A stretch of DNA of 64,000 nucleotides. It comes from Thiomicrospira sp. WB1. GTDB taxonomy: Bacteria; Pseudomonadota; Gammaproteobacteria; Thiomicrospirales; Thiomicrospiraceae. A model generated the notes under the pieces. That model saw nothing but the letters and a program-made list of their open reading frames with translations. It ran no database searches and was not told where the DNA came from. The DNA is taken from assembly GCF_001507535.1 (NCBI RefSeq), contig NZ_LQBN01000001.1:1-64000 (forward strand). The letters run 5' to 3'. Both the position numbers and the translations under genes were made by a program. Position 1 is the first letter of the stretch, and each line of letters starts with the position of its first letter. Shown here piece by piece: positions 27,218-37,158 of this stretch.

Positions 27218-29172
27218 ACGACGCCCTGTTCCATTTTCTTCGTCCGCACTGGCTGTGGGCTCTGCTCCCGCTATTGTGGCTGCTCTGGGCGCTTTGGCGG
27301 AGCCGCCGAGCCAGCAATCGCTGGCAATCGTTGATTGATCCGGCGTTCCATCGTGTATTGCTGGGCGAAACCTCTCAGGCACAGCGTTCCTATCTCTGGC
27401 TGGTCGGTCTGGGCCTGCTCTGGTTTGTCGCCATTGTGGCGCTGGCCGGACCAACTTGGAGCAAGGTCGATACGCCGGCGGAAAAAACCCGCCAGGGCAT
27501 GGTGGTCCTACAGGATTTATCCTTGAGTCAGCACGCGGACGACCTCACGCCCAACCGACTGACCCGGGCCCGTTATCTGCTGACCGATCAACTGGCTCAA
27601 CGGCCCTGGCTGCACACGGGGCTGGTAGGCTATGCGGGCAGTGCCCACGCGATTACGCCGATCAGCGAAGACAATGAAACCCTGCTCACGATGTTGCCGG
27701 TACTGGACCCGGTCATCATGCCCGAATACGGAGCCGATGCAGTCGAAGGCTTTCAGCTGGCCAATCGATTGCTTGAGGGCGCCCAGATCGACCGCAAACA
27801 TCTGCTCTGGATCACCGATGATGTGGAAGCTGATGAAATCGACCCACTGACCGACTTTGTGACCACGCATCAAATCGATTTGCGCATCCTGGTGGTGGGC
27901 ACACAAAACGGTGGTGTGATCCAGGTGCCGGAATACGGTCTGATCAAAGACAAACAGGGCACAGCGGTTCGCCCGGGCGTGCCGCTCGATCGGTTTGAAA
28001 CCCTGGCCCGTCAGACCCAAAGCCCAATGATGCAGTTAACCCAGACACCGATTGATCCGACGCCACTGTTTCCCTCACCGCTGATGGCGCAGACCGTTGG
28101 CGAAAGCGAGCGAACTCAGACACGCGATCAATGGCTGGATCAGGGACTTTGGCTGTTGTGGTTGTTGGTCCCGGGGTTGTTGATCGGCTTTCGAAAAGGG
28201 GTGCTTTTATCCTGGTCGCCCGTCGCTTTGATGGCCACGGCCAGTGTTTACCTGAGCCTGCTGATGCCAGCACCGGTTTATGCCGACCCGACGTCATCAC
28301 AGCAGGAACTGAGCCTGCTGGAAGTGCTTAAATCAGGCGATCAGCAAGGCTATGAAAAATTTCAGCAAAAGGATTTTGCCGCCGCCGCCGATCGCTTTGA
28401 AGACCCGATGTGGCGCGGGGCCAGTCTGTATCGACAGGGCGATTACCAGGGCGCACTGAAAGCCTTCAATCAGGCCAGCGGCGCCGAGGCGCACTACAAC
28501 CGGGGGAATGCTCTGACCCAGCTGGGCCGTTATGACGAGGCCATCAAAGCCTACGATCAGGCCCTGACCAGACAGCCCGATCACGCGGGCGCACAACACA
28601 ACCGCGAACTGGTGCAAACGCTTAAAAACGTACCACCACCCAAACCCGATGAGCAACCCGCCGGACAAAACCCCGGCGATAACCAGGGCGCACCGGATCA
28701 GACCCCACCCAAACAGGCCGACACTGGTCAACAGGGGCAGCAAAGTGATCAGGCCGAAAGCCAGAATCAGAGCGGTGAGGGCTCTGCGCCCGGTCAATCC
28801 GCGCAAAACGATCTGGATCAACGTCAACAGGCGCCTCAGACCGATCCTGCAAAGCCAGAAACGAATACGGACCATCGCGATTCAACTCAGGCCAAAGCGC
28901 AGGGAAGCGCGGCAGAAACTCAGACCAAGCCGGATTCAAAAGCGGATAATGTCCCCCGTGAGACGATGAAAACGGCCGAGCAAGACCAAAACGAGAAAGC
29001 CCAGGCGCAAAATGCTCAAGCGCGCGAGGCGGAACAGGCCCGACAGACCTGGCTCAATCAAATCCCCGATGAACCGGCCCTGTTTCTGAAACGTAAATTC
29101 GACTATCAGTACCAGCAACGTCAGTCCTCCCATGAGGACGAAACGGCATCGCAAGATAAGAAAATATGGTGA
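27214..29172 (+). CDS. VWA-TPR membrane protein, BatB/BatC fusion (operon 2)
   Basis: 652 residues. Two N-terminal membrane segments, a VWA domain with MIDAS D101-L-S103-L-S105, membrane segments near 310-350, then a TPR block (YRQGDYQGALKAFNQ, AHYNRGNALTQLGRYDEAIKAYDQALTRQPDH). A roughly 150-residue Gln/Pro/Asn-rich disordered tail follows. It corresponds to BatB fused to BatC. It overlaps the batA-like gene (ATGA) and the batD gene (7 bp). Confidence 0.9.
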   Translation: MNDALFHFLRPHWLWALLPLLWLLWALWRSRRASNRWQSLIDPAFHRVLLGETSQAQRSYLWLVGLGLLWFVAIVALAGPTWSKVDTPAEKTRQGMVVLQDLSLSQHADDLTPNRLTRARYLLTDQLAQRPWLHTGLVGYAGSAHAITPISEDNETLLTMLPVLDPVIMPEYGADAVEGFQLANRLLEGAQIDRKHLLWITDDVEADEIDPLTDFVTTHQIDLRILVVGTQNGGVIQVPEYGLIKDKQGTAVRPGVPLDRFETLARQTQSPMMQLTQTPIDPTPLFPSPLMAQTVGESERTQTRDQWLDQGLWLLWLLVPGLLIGFRKGVLLSWSPVALMATASVYLSLLMPAPVYADPTSSQQELSLLEVLKSGDQQGYEKFQQKDFAAAADRFEDPMWRGASLYRQGDYQGALKAFNQASGAEAHYNRGNALTQLGRYDEAIKAYDQALTRQPDHAGAQHNRELVQTLKNVPPPKPDEQPAGQNPGDNQGAPDQTPPKQADTGQQGQQSDQAESQNQSGEGSAPGQSAQNDLDQRQQAPQTDPAKPETNTDHRDSTQAKAQGSAAETQTKPDSKADNVPRETMKTAEQDQNEKAQAQNAQAREAEQARQTWLNQIPDEPALFLKRKFDYQYQQRQSSHEDETASQDKKIW

Positions 29173-30878
29173 TCCGCATGAAACCGCGCAAACCTAGCCA
29201 CCATACGCCTGAACGCCGCCGGATACTCAACCGCATCATTCTGGTGATCCTGGTCGCGGTCATGCTGCTGCTCCTGATCCCCCAGCTACACGCCAGCGAC
29301 AAACAATTAACGGCCGACGTGGATCGCACCCGGATTGAAATGGGCGATGTGCTCAAACTCAAAGTGCAGACCAATTTTGAAACCACCGGCACCCCGGATT
29401 TCAGTCAGCTACAGGATCAGTTTGAAATATTGGGACGCCAGCGCAGCAGTCGCATTGAAATCAGCAATGGCCGCTACAAAGCTTTTTCCCGCTGGGATCT
29501 GCACCTGAGTCCCCGACAACAGGGCGAGCTGGTGATTCCGCCGTTTGAGGTCGATGACGCCATCAGTGCACCTTTAACCATTGAGGTCCGCCCTCCGAGC
29601 CAACAAAACGACGTCCGGCGCGGAGCCAGCTTTGTTGAATCTTTTGTCGAGGCCAAATCGGTCTATGTACAACAACAGGTACACTATACACTGCGGTTCT
29701 ATCACCTGGGCCAGTTCATCAACGGCAACATCCGACCGCCGCGTTTTGACGAGGCTTTGTCCTTTTCTCTGCGCAACCAGTTTCAATATCAAAAACAGAT
29801 CGGCGCCCATCGCTACGAGGTCTATGAATGGACCTGGGTGTTTTACCCACAGAAAAGCGGCACCTACACCCTGCCACCCCAGGGATTTGATGGGCGCATT
29901 CAATATCGCGGCCAGTTGCGGCTGGTGCAGGACCGTACTCAGCCCATCCAGATTGAAGTCAAACCCATTCCCGATGCCTTTCCTGCCTCCGAACCCTGGC
30001 TGCCGGCCCAGTCCGTTCAGCTGACACAGCAGTTTGACGGTCCGCGCCAACCCAGTGTGGGTGAAACCGTCCAACGCACACTCACTCTGCGGGCCAAAGG
30101 TCTGTTGGCCTCTCAGTTGCCCGAAGTGATCAGTCAGGCCTCGGAGGGCCTGTCGCTCTACCCGAAAAAACCCGCGCTTGATAATCAGGCTCACCAGCAA
30201 ACCGTCATCAGCGAACGCCAACAAACCATTGAAGCAGTGGCCAATGCCTCGGGAGCCCAGCGCTTTGCCCCCATTACCCTGCACTGGTGGAACACCAACA
30301 CCGATCAACTGGAAACCCTGACTTTGCCGGAACGACGCATCGAGGTGAGTGCTGCCGTCGGTCAAACCGGCCAGGTTTTTTTACCCGAAGCGACGCCCTC
30401 TTATTCGGAAACCAGCCGTACTGACTCGGACACGACTTGGACGCCACCGAAATGGTGGTTGTGGGGACTGGTCCCTCTGTTGCTGGCAGCGCTTTTTGTG
30501 ATGATGCGATACCGCCAGCCAGGTCGTCAAACCCAAACTGAGCCCTCTGACAAGCTTCCTTCCAAGCACACGGTGTTGGCGCATAAGATCAAACAGGCAA
30601 ATCGACTTTGCGACCCCGACACCCTTGAACCAACCGACGTGTATCGACAATTGCAGCAGCAACTGCAAGCGAATCCGAACATGAACCAACTGGCAGCGGT
30701 ACAAGACTTGAACCAGGCGCTTCAAGCCCATCTGTTTGCCGACAAACCTTTACCCCAGGAGGCGTTGATCACTTTAAAAACCCAAGTCTGCGAGGCCGAG
30801 GTGCCAGACAACAAACAACCCGCTCGGGCCGCGTCACAACTGCAACCGCTTTATCCCAACAAATCGAATCAACCATAG
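29166..30878 (+). CDS. BatD oxygen-tolerance family protein (operon 2)
   Basis: 570 residues. Signal/anchor near 20-42, then the BatD periplasmic domain: DRTRIEMGDVLKLKVQTNFETTGTPDFSQLQDQFEILGRQRSS, FSRWDLHLSPRQQGELVIPPF and YVQQQVHYTLRFYHL. A membrane segment lies near 425-442 (WWLWGLVPLLLAALFVMM), followed by a cytosolic tail. It is last in the operon. The family is named for Bacteroides aerotolerance but is widespread; its biochemical role is undefined. Confidence 0.92.
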   Translation: MVIRMKPRKPSHHTPERRRILNRIILVILVAVMLLLLIPQLHASDKQLTADVDRTRIEMGDVLKLKVQTNFETTGTPDFSQLQDQFEILGRQRSSRIEISNGRYKAFSRWDLHLSPRQQGELVIPPFEVDDAISAPLTIEVRPPSQQNDVRRGASFVESFVEAKSVYVQQQVHYTLRFYHLGQFINGNIRPPRFDEALSFSLRNQFQYQKQIGAHRYEVYEWTWVFYPQKSGTYTLPPQGFDGRIQYRGQLRLVQDRTQPIQIEVKPIPDAFPASEPWLPAQSVQLTQQFDGPRQPSVGETVQRTLTLRAKGLLASQLPEVISQASEGLSLYPKKPALDNQAHQQTVISERQQTIEAVANASGAQRFAPITLHWWNTNTDQLETLTLPERRIEVSAAVGQTGQVFLPEATPSYSETSRTDSDTTWTPPKWWLWGLVPLLLAALFVMMRYRQPGRQTQTEPSDKLPSKHTVLAHKIKQANRLCDPDTLEPTDVYRQLQQQLQANPNMNQLAAVQDLNQALQAHLFADKPLPQEALITLKTQVCEAEVPDNKQPARAASQLQPLYPNKSNQP

Positions 30879-30986
30879 ACAGAGTCGGGGTCACCCAACC
30901 ATTGGATGCCAAATGACGGGCAAGAATGCACCGATTCACGCCTTGAGTTGGGATAAAATGGAATAACACACTCGAAAATCAGAGCC

Positions 30987-32105
30987 ATGAAAACGTTTCT
31001 AACCCCGTTTCACCATCGCCTTAACCTTGATCAGAGTTCGCCCGACTACCATCGAGCCATTTTTTTATGGTATTACCTCTGGACCATGGCATCGCTCTTT
31101 GCGTTTTTCAGCGTCTTCAACCTGACCAAAACGCTCAATTACCCCGTGGCACTGGCGGAAATCCTATTGTTTGTCGGTCTGATGGGGCTGGTATACCGTT
31201 TTCAGAACCGTGAAACCATGCAGCAGGTGGTCTGGATTTTTGTGGGGTTAATGACCTTTTTTGCCCTGTTTTACGCGGTTGCTTCGATTAAAACCAATGA
31301 TCCGTTTGTCTGGATGCCCTTGTTTATATTCAGCAACTTTTTTCTGCTGGGTTCCAAACATGGTTTACGCATCAATCTGTTTTTTCTGATACTGTTTCTG
31401 GGCTATCTGTGGTCCCCCTTTCTTCAGTCCTTAACAGTGACCGGCAAAATCAACAGCACCCTGGCGCTTGTGAGCATTTTTATCGCGATGTATTTTTATG
31501 AAATCAGCCGTGAAAACGCTTACCAAAAACTCAATCTCCGCAGCCGACAGATATACCGAAGTTCCATCACCGATGCCCTGACCCGATTGCCCAACCGTAC
31601 CAGTTTGGATCAACAGTTCCAGCGCTTGTTCACGGAGAAAACACCTCAGTCGGACTGGCATCTGCTCATTCTGGATCTCGATCACTTCAAACGCCTGAAT
31701 GATCGGCTGGGACATCTGGCTGGCGACGACGCCTTAAAAAAGGTCGCAGGGGTGCTCAACCGATATCAAGCGCAAGCCATGGCACTGGGTCGTTGGGGCG
31801 GTGAAGAATTTTTGCTTGCGATGAATCGGCCAGCCAAGCAAGTCAGTGATCTCGCGGAAGCCATCCGCCGAGAAGTTGAAACCCTCTCACCGGCGTTGGG
31901 AGAAAAGCGTGATCTGACCATCAGTATCGGCATTGCCCGCTGGCAGGCATCGTTTCGCAGCATCGATGACTGGATTGCCGCAGCGGATAAACAGCTATAC
32001 CAGGCCAAAGCCAGGGGCCGCAATCGTGTGGCAATGGCTGAACCGAGGGCAAGAAGCGTGTCACACGAACCCTTTCCCAAACCCTCAAATGGGGAAGCGG
32101 GTTAA
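30987..32105 (+). CDS. Membrane GGDEF diguanylate cyclase
   Basis: 372 residues with about six membrane segments between residues 30 and 175 and a C-terminal GGDEF domain (DALTRLPNRTSLDQQF, DLDHFKRLNDRLGHLAGDDAL, LGRWGGEEFLLAM). The intact GGEEF implies c-di-GMP synthesis; the membrane sensor type is not recognised. Its stop codon overlaps the stop of the convergent aas gene. Confidence 0.9.
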   Translation: MKTFLTPFHHRLNLDQSSPDYHRAIFLWYYLWTMASLFAFFSVFNLTKTLNYPVALAEILLFVGLMGLVYRFQNRETMQQVVWIFVGLMTFFALFYAVASIKTNDPFVWMPLFIFSNFFLLGSKHGLRINLFFLILFLGYLWSPFLQSLTVTGKINSTLALVSIFIAMYFYEISRENAYQKLNLRSRQIYRSSITDALTRLPNRTSLDQQFQRLFTEKTPQSDWHLLILDLDHFKRLNDRLGHLAGDDALKKVAGVLNRYQAQAMALGRWGGEEFLLAMNRPAKQVSDLAEAIRREVETLSPALGEKRDLTISIGIARWQASFRSIDDWIAAADKQLYQAKARGRNRVAMAEPRARSVSHEPFPKPSNGEAG

Positions 32106-34363
32106 GACTTGCTTGATTCAAAATGCCCTTCGGCAATCTTCTGCACGGCCGGGTAATCCGTTTTGCCGGTGCCCAGCACGGGAATGCTTTCCACCAGAAT
32201 CACTGTCCGCGGCACCATCAGGTCGGAAACATTCGCATTTTGTGCCGCTTGGCGAATGCCCTGGCGACTCAGGGATTCATCATTGGTCACCAGAATCAGT
32301 TGCTCCCCTTTGCGTGCATCCGCCACCGCCACCACCACATGGTGGCCTTCCGGATGGGCCGCGTTGATATAGCTTTCCACCGCCGTCAGTGAAATCATTT
32401 CACCGGCGATTTTGGCAAATCGTTTGGCCCGTCCCCGGATCTGTACAAAGCCGTCATCATCCATGGTCACCACATCGCCGGTGTCATGCCAGCCGTCTTT
32501 GGGCGGCTGCAATTCACCCGGCGCGGTGTGGAGCAAGTACCCCAGCATGATATTGGGCCCGGCCACCTCCAGACTCCCGCCCTCGGAAATGCCTTCGATC
32601 GGGCGCAATCGGGCCCTGACCCCGGGCACCAGCTGGCCGACGGTACCATGCTTAAAACTTTGCGGAATGTTGACGGCCAGCACCGGCGAGGTTTCGGTGA
32701 CACCATAGCCTTCAAAAATGGGGGTCAGAAAACGATCGGCATACAAGCGTCGCGTTTCGGGACGCAGTTTTTCCGCCCCGGCCACCAGATAACGCACGCT
32801 GTAAAAATCATAGGGATCGGCTTTTTTGGCATAGCCATTGAAAAAGGTGTCCGTGCCAAAAAGCAGCTTCACATTAAGGTGATACACTTTTTCCGGGATC
32901 ACCGCATAATGCAACGGCGACGGATACAAATACACTTTTGCCCCTTTGAGCACTGGCCACAACAACCCGGCGGTCAGACCGAAACTGTGGAAACAGGGCA
33001 AAGCATTCAACAATTGTTCATTCGGCAGCAGCGTTAACATCGCCGAAACCTGATTGATGTTGGCGACCAGATTATCATGAGACAACACCACGCCTTTGGG
33101 CACGCCTTCCGATCCAGAGGTGAACAGCACCACCGCCTCATCCTCTGGTTGTCTGGCTTGTCCTAGTAGGGTTTTCGGGCGTGTCAGCAAAGCGGCGACC
33201 TTATCACGCCAGGTCACGGTTTCACGCACATCTTCCAAATACACCACCGATACCAGATCGGACAAAGCGTCCAGAGTCTCGCCCAGATCAAACGCGTCCA
33301 CAAACTTACGCGATGTGATCACTGTGTCCAGCTGGGCGGTTTGACAGGCCGAACGCATCGGGCCCAAGCCCGCTGTAAAATTCAGCAAAGCCGGCACCCG
33401 ACCATACGCCTGCAAACCAAAAAAGGTGACCGCCAACCCGGCCACATTGGGCAACAACACACCCACACGAGTCGATTCCGAGGCCGGGTGCGACAATGAC
33501 GCATTGAGTTTTTTGCCCAGAATCATCGCCCCCAGCCGCAGCTTTTTACGCGTCAAGGCAACCTCATTAATGTCTTCGACACAGACCTCACCGGTCTGAT
33601 CGGCCTGTTCGGATGCGAGCAACGCCTGCCAAAGATTCATCGGATGGTGATGCGCTTCAAACCCGGCATCGCGCATCAACAGAAACAACGCATTTTTATA
33701 AGCTTTGTGACGATTTTTACCTTGCTTGACACGCTCCGGCACAGACAGAAACCGGGGCGCGAGCAGTGTCATTCGAATGCGAGGAAACCAGCGCAGCGGT
33801 GTGTAGGCCTGGCGGGTACCATCCAGATAAGAAAAGCGTGAAAATTGTGCGCCGTTAATGTGCAAAGGCAGAATCTGGGCGCCGGCTTTGTGCGCCACCA
33901 GACCCGTGCCCTCATAAATTTTCATCAGACTGCCAGTGGTGGTAATACGCCCTTCCGGAAAGATCATGCATTGACGCCCTGCTTTCAATGCTTTGATCAC
34001 GCGTTTGACCGCATAAGGGTTATAGAAGTTGACTTTGAAATGTTCAACAAAGCTCAACAAAAAGCGCTCATGCCACTTGCGGGTATGACCCTCATCAATC
34101 ATAAAAGCCGTCTGCCCGGGCACAAACACACTGATCAGAACGCCATCAATGAGCGATACATGATTGGCGACCAACAACAAAGGGGCTTCTGACTCTTTTG
34201 CACGGCGGTAATGGTTCAGACCTTCCACCTGGACCCGATATAATAATTTCAGTAGCCCTTTAAACGCCCAACGCATCAGACGATGCCGTAAACCAGGCTG
34301 ATAATGTTTCAGCCCCGAGTCGGACACACCGGATGCGGATGGATTGTGCACTGATTGACTCAT
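32102..34363 (-). CDS. aas: Bifunctional acyl-ACP synthetase / 2-acyl-GPE acyltransferase
   Basis: About 753 residues from ATG 34363 (MSQSVHN), with GGAG upstream and an ATGA overlap with lplT. The N-terminal PlsC-like acyltransferase has NHVSLIDG and FPEGRITTTGS. The C-terminal AMP-binding acyl-activating half has LFTSGSEGVPKGVVLSHDN, EGYGVTETSPVLAVN, and GWHDTGDVVTMDDDGFVQIRGRAKRFAKIAGEMISL. It reacylates lysophosphatidylethanolamine imported by LplT. The order fadL-lplT-aas suggests use of exogenous fatty acids and lysolipids. Confidence 0.93.
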   Translation of the reverse strand: MSQSVHNPSASGVSDSGLKHYQPGLRHRLMRWAFKGLLKLLYRVQVEGLNHYRRAKESEAPLLLVANHVSLIDGVLISVFVPGQTAFMIDEGHTRKWHERFLLSFVEHFKVNFYNPYAVKRVIKALKAGRQCMIFPEGRITTTGSLMKIYEGTGLVAHKAGAQILPLHINGAQFSRFSYLDGTRQAYTPLRWFPRIRMTLLAPRFLSVPERVKQGKNRHKAYKNALFLLMRDAGFEAHHHPMNLWQALLASEQADQTGEVCVEDINEVALTRKKLRLGAMILGKKLNASLSHPASESTRVGVLLPNVAGLAVTFFGLQAYGRVPALLNFTAGLGPMRSACQTAQLDTVITSRKFVDAFDLGETLDALSDLVSVVYLEDVRETVTWRDKVAALLTRPKTLLGQARQPEDEAVVLFTSGSEGVPKGVVLSHDNLVANINQVSAMLTLLPNEQLLNALPCFHSFGLTAGLLWPVLKGAKVYLYPSPLHYAVIPEKVYHLNVKLLFGTDTFFNGYAKKADPYDFYSVRYLVAGAEKLRPETRRLYADRFLTPIFEGYGVTETSPVLAVNIPQSFKHGTVGQLVPGVRARLRPIEGISEGGSLEVAGPNIMLGYLLHTAPGELQPPKDGWHDTGDVVTMDDDGFVQIRGRAKRFAKIAGEMISLTAVESYINAAHPEGHHVVVAVADARKGEQLILVTNDESLSRQGIRQAAQNANVSDLMVPRTVILVESIPVLGTGKTDYPAVQKIAEGHFESSKS

Positions 34364-35664
34364 ACTGTCTCCTGCAAAACGCGACGCCGTCGGTGGGACC
34401 AAAGACTGACAGCAAACACCATGACACTCAGCATCCATAACAAGGTTAACAAACCGGCACCCAGGGCATAAACCGCCATGATCCAGAGTGCGGACAACAC
34501 CATAAACAAGGCATTGACGATGTTATTGACCGCCAGCACCCTGGCGCGTTGAGCTCTGGGAGAACGCTGAAGAAGCAAGGTATAAAGCGGCACAATCAGG
34601 CGTCCGCCCACCGCAGAAATGGCCATCAATGACAAGGCAAACATAATGCCCTGCGGCAAGGATAAAAAAGCCGTCAACGTCAGCAGGGTTTCATGTGAAA
34701 CTTGATCACCCATGGGAGCCACAGGAAACGACACCAACTGCCAGGCTGTCAACGCCACCAGCAGAGCCAGCAGCAACCAGCTTCGTCCCAGTCCCCCAAC
34801 GTCGCGGAGGCTTTCGATACGCGGATGACGCCAGACAATCCAGAGCGCCCCCAGGCCAATGCCCAGAGCAAAACTGACCAGCAGGGCCACCGCCACTGAC
34901 TCATCACCGCCCAACCCGTCTTTGACCAATACCGGGATCTGGCTCAAAAAGGTCGCGCCCACAAACCAAAAACAGGCAATCGACAAAATCGCAAACCAGG
35001 CCTGGTCAAATGTCCGGGTTTGAACCACTTCCTGCCAGGTGAGCCGCCATAAGTGGCGCTCCAATGGCATCTCAGGCGATTGGGCCCGGGTTTGTGGCAG
35101 GGTCAAAGCCGTTAACCAACCCACAATGGCCAGCGAAACCACTGCCAGTGCCATCCAGTAAGGGCCCTGATCCACCATCACCACCCAGCCGCCCATAAGC
35201 GTGCCCAGCAAAATCGCAACAAAGGTCGAGGCATTAAACCAGCCATTGGCATGCATCAGGCGCGCCGAACCCAGGTATTCCGGCAGAATCGCGTATTTGA
35301 TCGGCCCAAAAAACGTCGACTGAACGCCCATAAAAAACAGCGTGCCCAGCAACAAAGGCGTGGATTGCGCAATCAAGGCCATGGCCCCAAACAACATGAT
35401 CAGAACCTCGGCCAGCTTGATTCGTTTGATCAGCTCGCTTTTGGCATAACGATCGGCCAGTTGCCCGGCAAACGCCGAAAACAGGAAAAACGGCAGAATA
35501 AAGATGCCCGCCGCCATCGCCACCAGAAACCCGGCGTCTTCGCCCGATTCCACCAGCGAAAAGGTGATCAGCATCACCAATGCATTTTTATACAGATTGT
35601 CGTTAAAAGCCCCGGCAAACTGGACCCAAAACAGAGAAAAGAAGGCAGGCGTGCGCAAAGACAT
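34360..35664 (-). CDS. lplT: Lysophospholipid transporter, MFS family
   Basis: 434 residues, about 12 membrane segments, starting LRTPAFFSLFWVQFAGAFNDNLYKNALVMLITF as in LplT. It flips lysophospholipids across the inner membrane for Aas. The start ATG directly abuts the fadL stop and its end overlaps aas. It carries a parS-like site and a CCAGGCCTGG copy (FDQAWFA). Confidence 0.92.
   Translation of the reverse strand: MSLRTPAFFSLFWVQFAGAFNDNLYKNALVMLITFSLVESGEDAGFLVAMAAGIFILPFFLFSAFAGQLADRYAKSELIKRIKLAEVLIMLFGAMALIAQSTPLLLGTLFFMGVQSTFFGPIKYAILPEYLGSARLMHANGWFNASTFVAILLGTLMGGWVVMVDQGPYWMALAVVSLAIVGWLTALTLPQTRAQSPEMPLERHLWRLTWQEVVQTRTFDQAWFAILSIACFWFVGATFLSQIPVLVKDGLGGDESVAVALLVSFALGIGLGALWIVWRHPRIESLRDVGGLGRSWLLLALLVALTAWQLVSFPVAPMGDQVSHETLLTLTAFLSLPQGIMFALSLMAISAVGGRLIVPLYTLLLQRSPRAQRARVLAVNNIVNALFMVLSALWIMAVYALGAGLLTLLWMLSVMVFAVSLWSHRRRRVLQETV
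34688..34701. promoter_or_regulatory. parS-like site 4 (one mismatch)
   Basis: GTTTCATGTGAAAC inside lplT, third copy of this variant. Confidence 0.5.
34995..35010. repeat. CCAGGCCTGG palindrome, copy 9
   Basis: Exact core 34996-35005 with right arm TCAAA; inside lplT (FDQAWFA). Confidence 0.85.
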
Positions 35665-36975
35665 TTAATAACGCCACACTAGTTGTGCACTGAAAATATT
35701 CACCGTCGAGGTGTAATCGCCTTTGAGCGTATTGGTACCAAGTCGATTGGTCTGAGCATAATCGACCTTAGCTTTGTTGGCCCACAGATGGCTGTAACCC
35801 AAGTCCAGGGTCCAGTCCCGAGCCAGATCATACCCCAGCCCGACGGAAACCCAGCGCCGATCCACATCCGGCGTGCGAGGCGAACGCTGTTCCTTGCCCG
35901 GAACGGGCGTATTGTCGTAGGCCAGTCCCGTGCGCAAACGTAACGCCTCACTGGCATGATAGACCGTGCCCAAACTGTAGCGCCAGCTGTCGTTGAAATC
36001 CTGATTGGATTCGGAATCGGGAGACTGGTTGTTAAACTCTACCACCAGTTCGTCATACCCCGACCACTGCGTCCAGGTCGTCCCGGCTAAAACTTGCCAG
36101 TTGGCATTAACCCGATAATCCATAGCCAAAGTGGCGGAGGCAGGCAAGGTCACTGATGCACTGGCACCGGCATCATAAAAAATTTGATTCAGCGTTGCCC
36201 CGCCCAAAGCTGGAATGCCGACGGTGTCGTTGATGTCGTCGTAATCCACCTTGCCAGACACCTCATGATTCATTCTTGAGCGGTAACTTAGCCCGATGTT
36301 CAACTGCGCCATCGGTTGAAACATGACCCCCGCATTCCAGCCAAACGCCCAACTGTCGCCCGTGACTTTGGCATTGGCATCGCCGTCGCCTAAATTGCTC
36401 TGATTGATTTTCTGCTCCAGCACCACATCCACATACTGTGCGTTCAACCCCAGCCCGATTTGCCACTGATCGTTGATCGCCGTGCTCCAGGCCGGATTGA
36501 TATTGACGGTTTTAAGGTCGGTTTCGGTGGCGTGATAACGCCCGGCCCAATCTTCGTCATAAGAAATATGCTGGCCAAACGGCACATTGACGCCCAAGCC
36601 GAAGGTATGCTCGCCCAAACGATGCGCCCAGTAAAGATTGGGCACCACGCCCACCGTGGCCCCATCATCGCCTCCCGAACCTGCATCAGCGGTACCATAA
36701 TAAGTGGAGCCGTCATCACGAAAACGCGCCGAGGGCGCAATCACATGCCCGGCGACCGCCATCTGATTAGAAGACAGGTTGGCCAGCACCGCCGGGTTAA
36801 ACCACATCGAACTCACGTCCTGACGTTCCGCCGCCGCCCCGGCATACGACAGCCCCTGACCACTGGCCGACTGTTCGATCAATTGAAAGCCGGAAGCCAG
36901 CGCATTTTGAGCCCCCAAACACAATGGCAACAAACAAACACAGGAACAAAAGACCCGGCGCGGCAATGACGTCAT
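35665..36975 (-). CDS. FadL-family outer-membrane fatty acid/hydrocarbon transporter
   Basis: 436 residues from ATG 36975, whose AAAAGGG ribosome site lies just upstream. The signal peptide is cleaved after ALA and the mature start SGFQLIEQSASGQGLSYAGAAAERQDVSSMWFNPA is the FadL hallmark. A beta-barrel follows, ending in aromatic residues (AQLVWRY). It transports hydrophobic molecules through the outer membrane. It lies first in a fadL-lplT-aas operon with zero-gap and overlapping junctions. The substrate cannot be read from sequence. Confidence 0.9.
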   Translation of the reverse strand: MTSLPRRVFCSCVCLLPLCLGAQNALASGFQLIEQSASGQGLSYAGAAAERQDVSSMWFNPAVLANLSSNQMAVAGHVIAPSARFRDDGSTYYGTADAGSGGDDGATVGVVPNLYWAHRLGEHTFGLGVNVPFGQHISYDEDWAGRYHATETDLKTVNINPAWSTAINDQWQIGLGLNAQYVDVVLEQKINQSNLGDGDANAKVTGDSWAFGWNAGVMFQPMAQLNIGLSYRSRMNHEVSGKVDYDDINDTVGIPALGGATLNQIFYDAGASASVTLPASATLAMDYRVNANWQVLAGTTWTQWSGYDELVVEFNNQSPDSESNQDFNDSWRYSLGTVYHASEALRLRTGLAYDNTPVPGKEQRSPRTPDVDRRWVSVGLGYDLARDWTLDLGYSHLWANKAKVDYAQTNRLGTNTLKGDYTSTVNIFSAQLVWRY

Positions 36976-37113
36976 GGTAAAAACCCTTTTCAACAAAAAT
37001 TCAGTCGCATTTTAGCAACTGATCGGCGTGGGGGAATTGAATCTGATTATGGGGTATTAAATTTGAGCGCTTACTCAGCCTTTGGCTAGCCTCGGGCATG
37101 ACCGAGTCATGCA

Positions 37114-37137
37114 TTTTTCACCAGGCCTGGTGAAAAA
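37114..37137. terminator. CCAGGCCTGG palindrome, copy 10, probable prlC terminator
   Basis: Perfect 24-bp palindrome: core 37121-37130, arms TTTTTCA and TGAAAAA. It lies 22 bp past the prlC stop. On either strand it gives a GC-rich stem ending in T-rich arms, so it could end prlC transcription. Confidence 0.7.
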
Positions 37138-37158
37138 CACACCGCTCGACCTGATCAA

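Noticed and set aside
28951-28964. Possible sixth parS site (encodes VPRET)
   Set aside because: Four mismatches to the 14-bp core and no palindromic symmetry.
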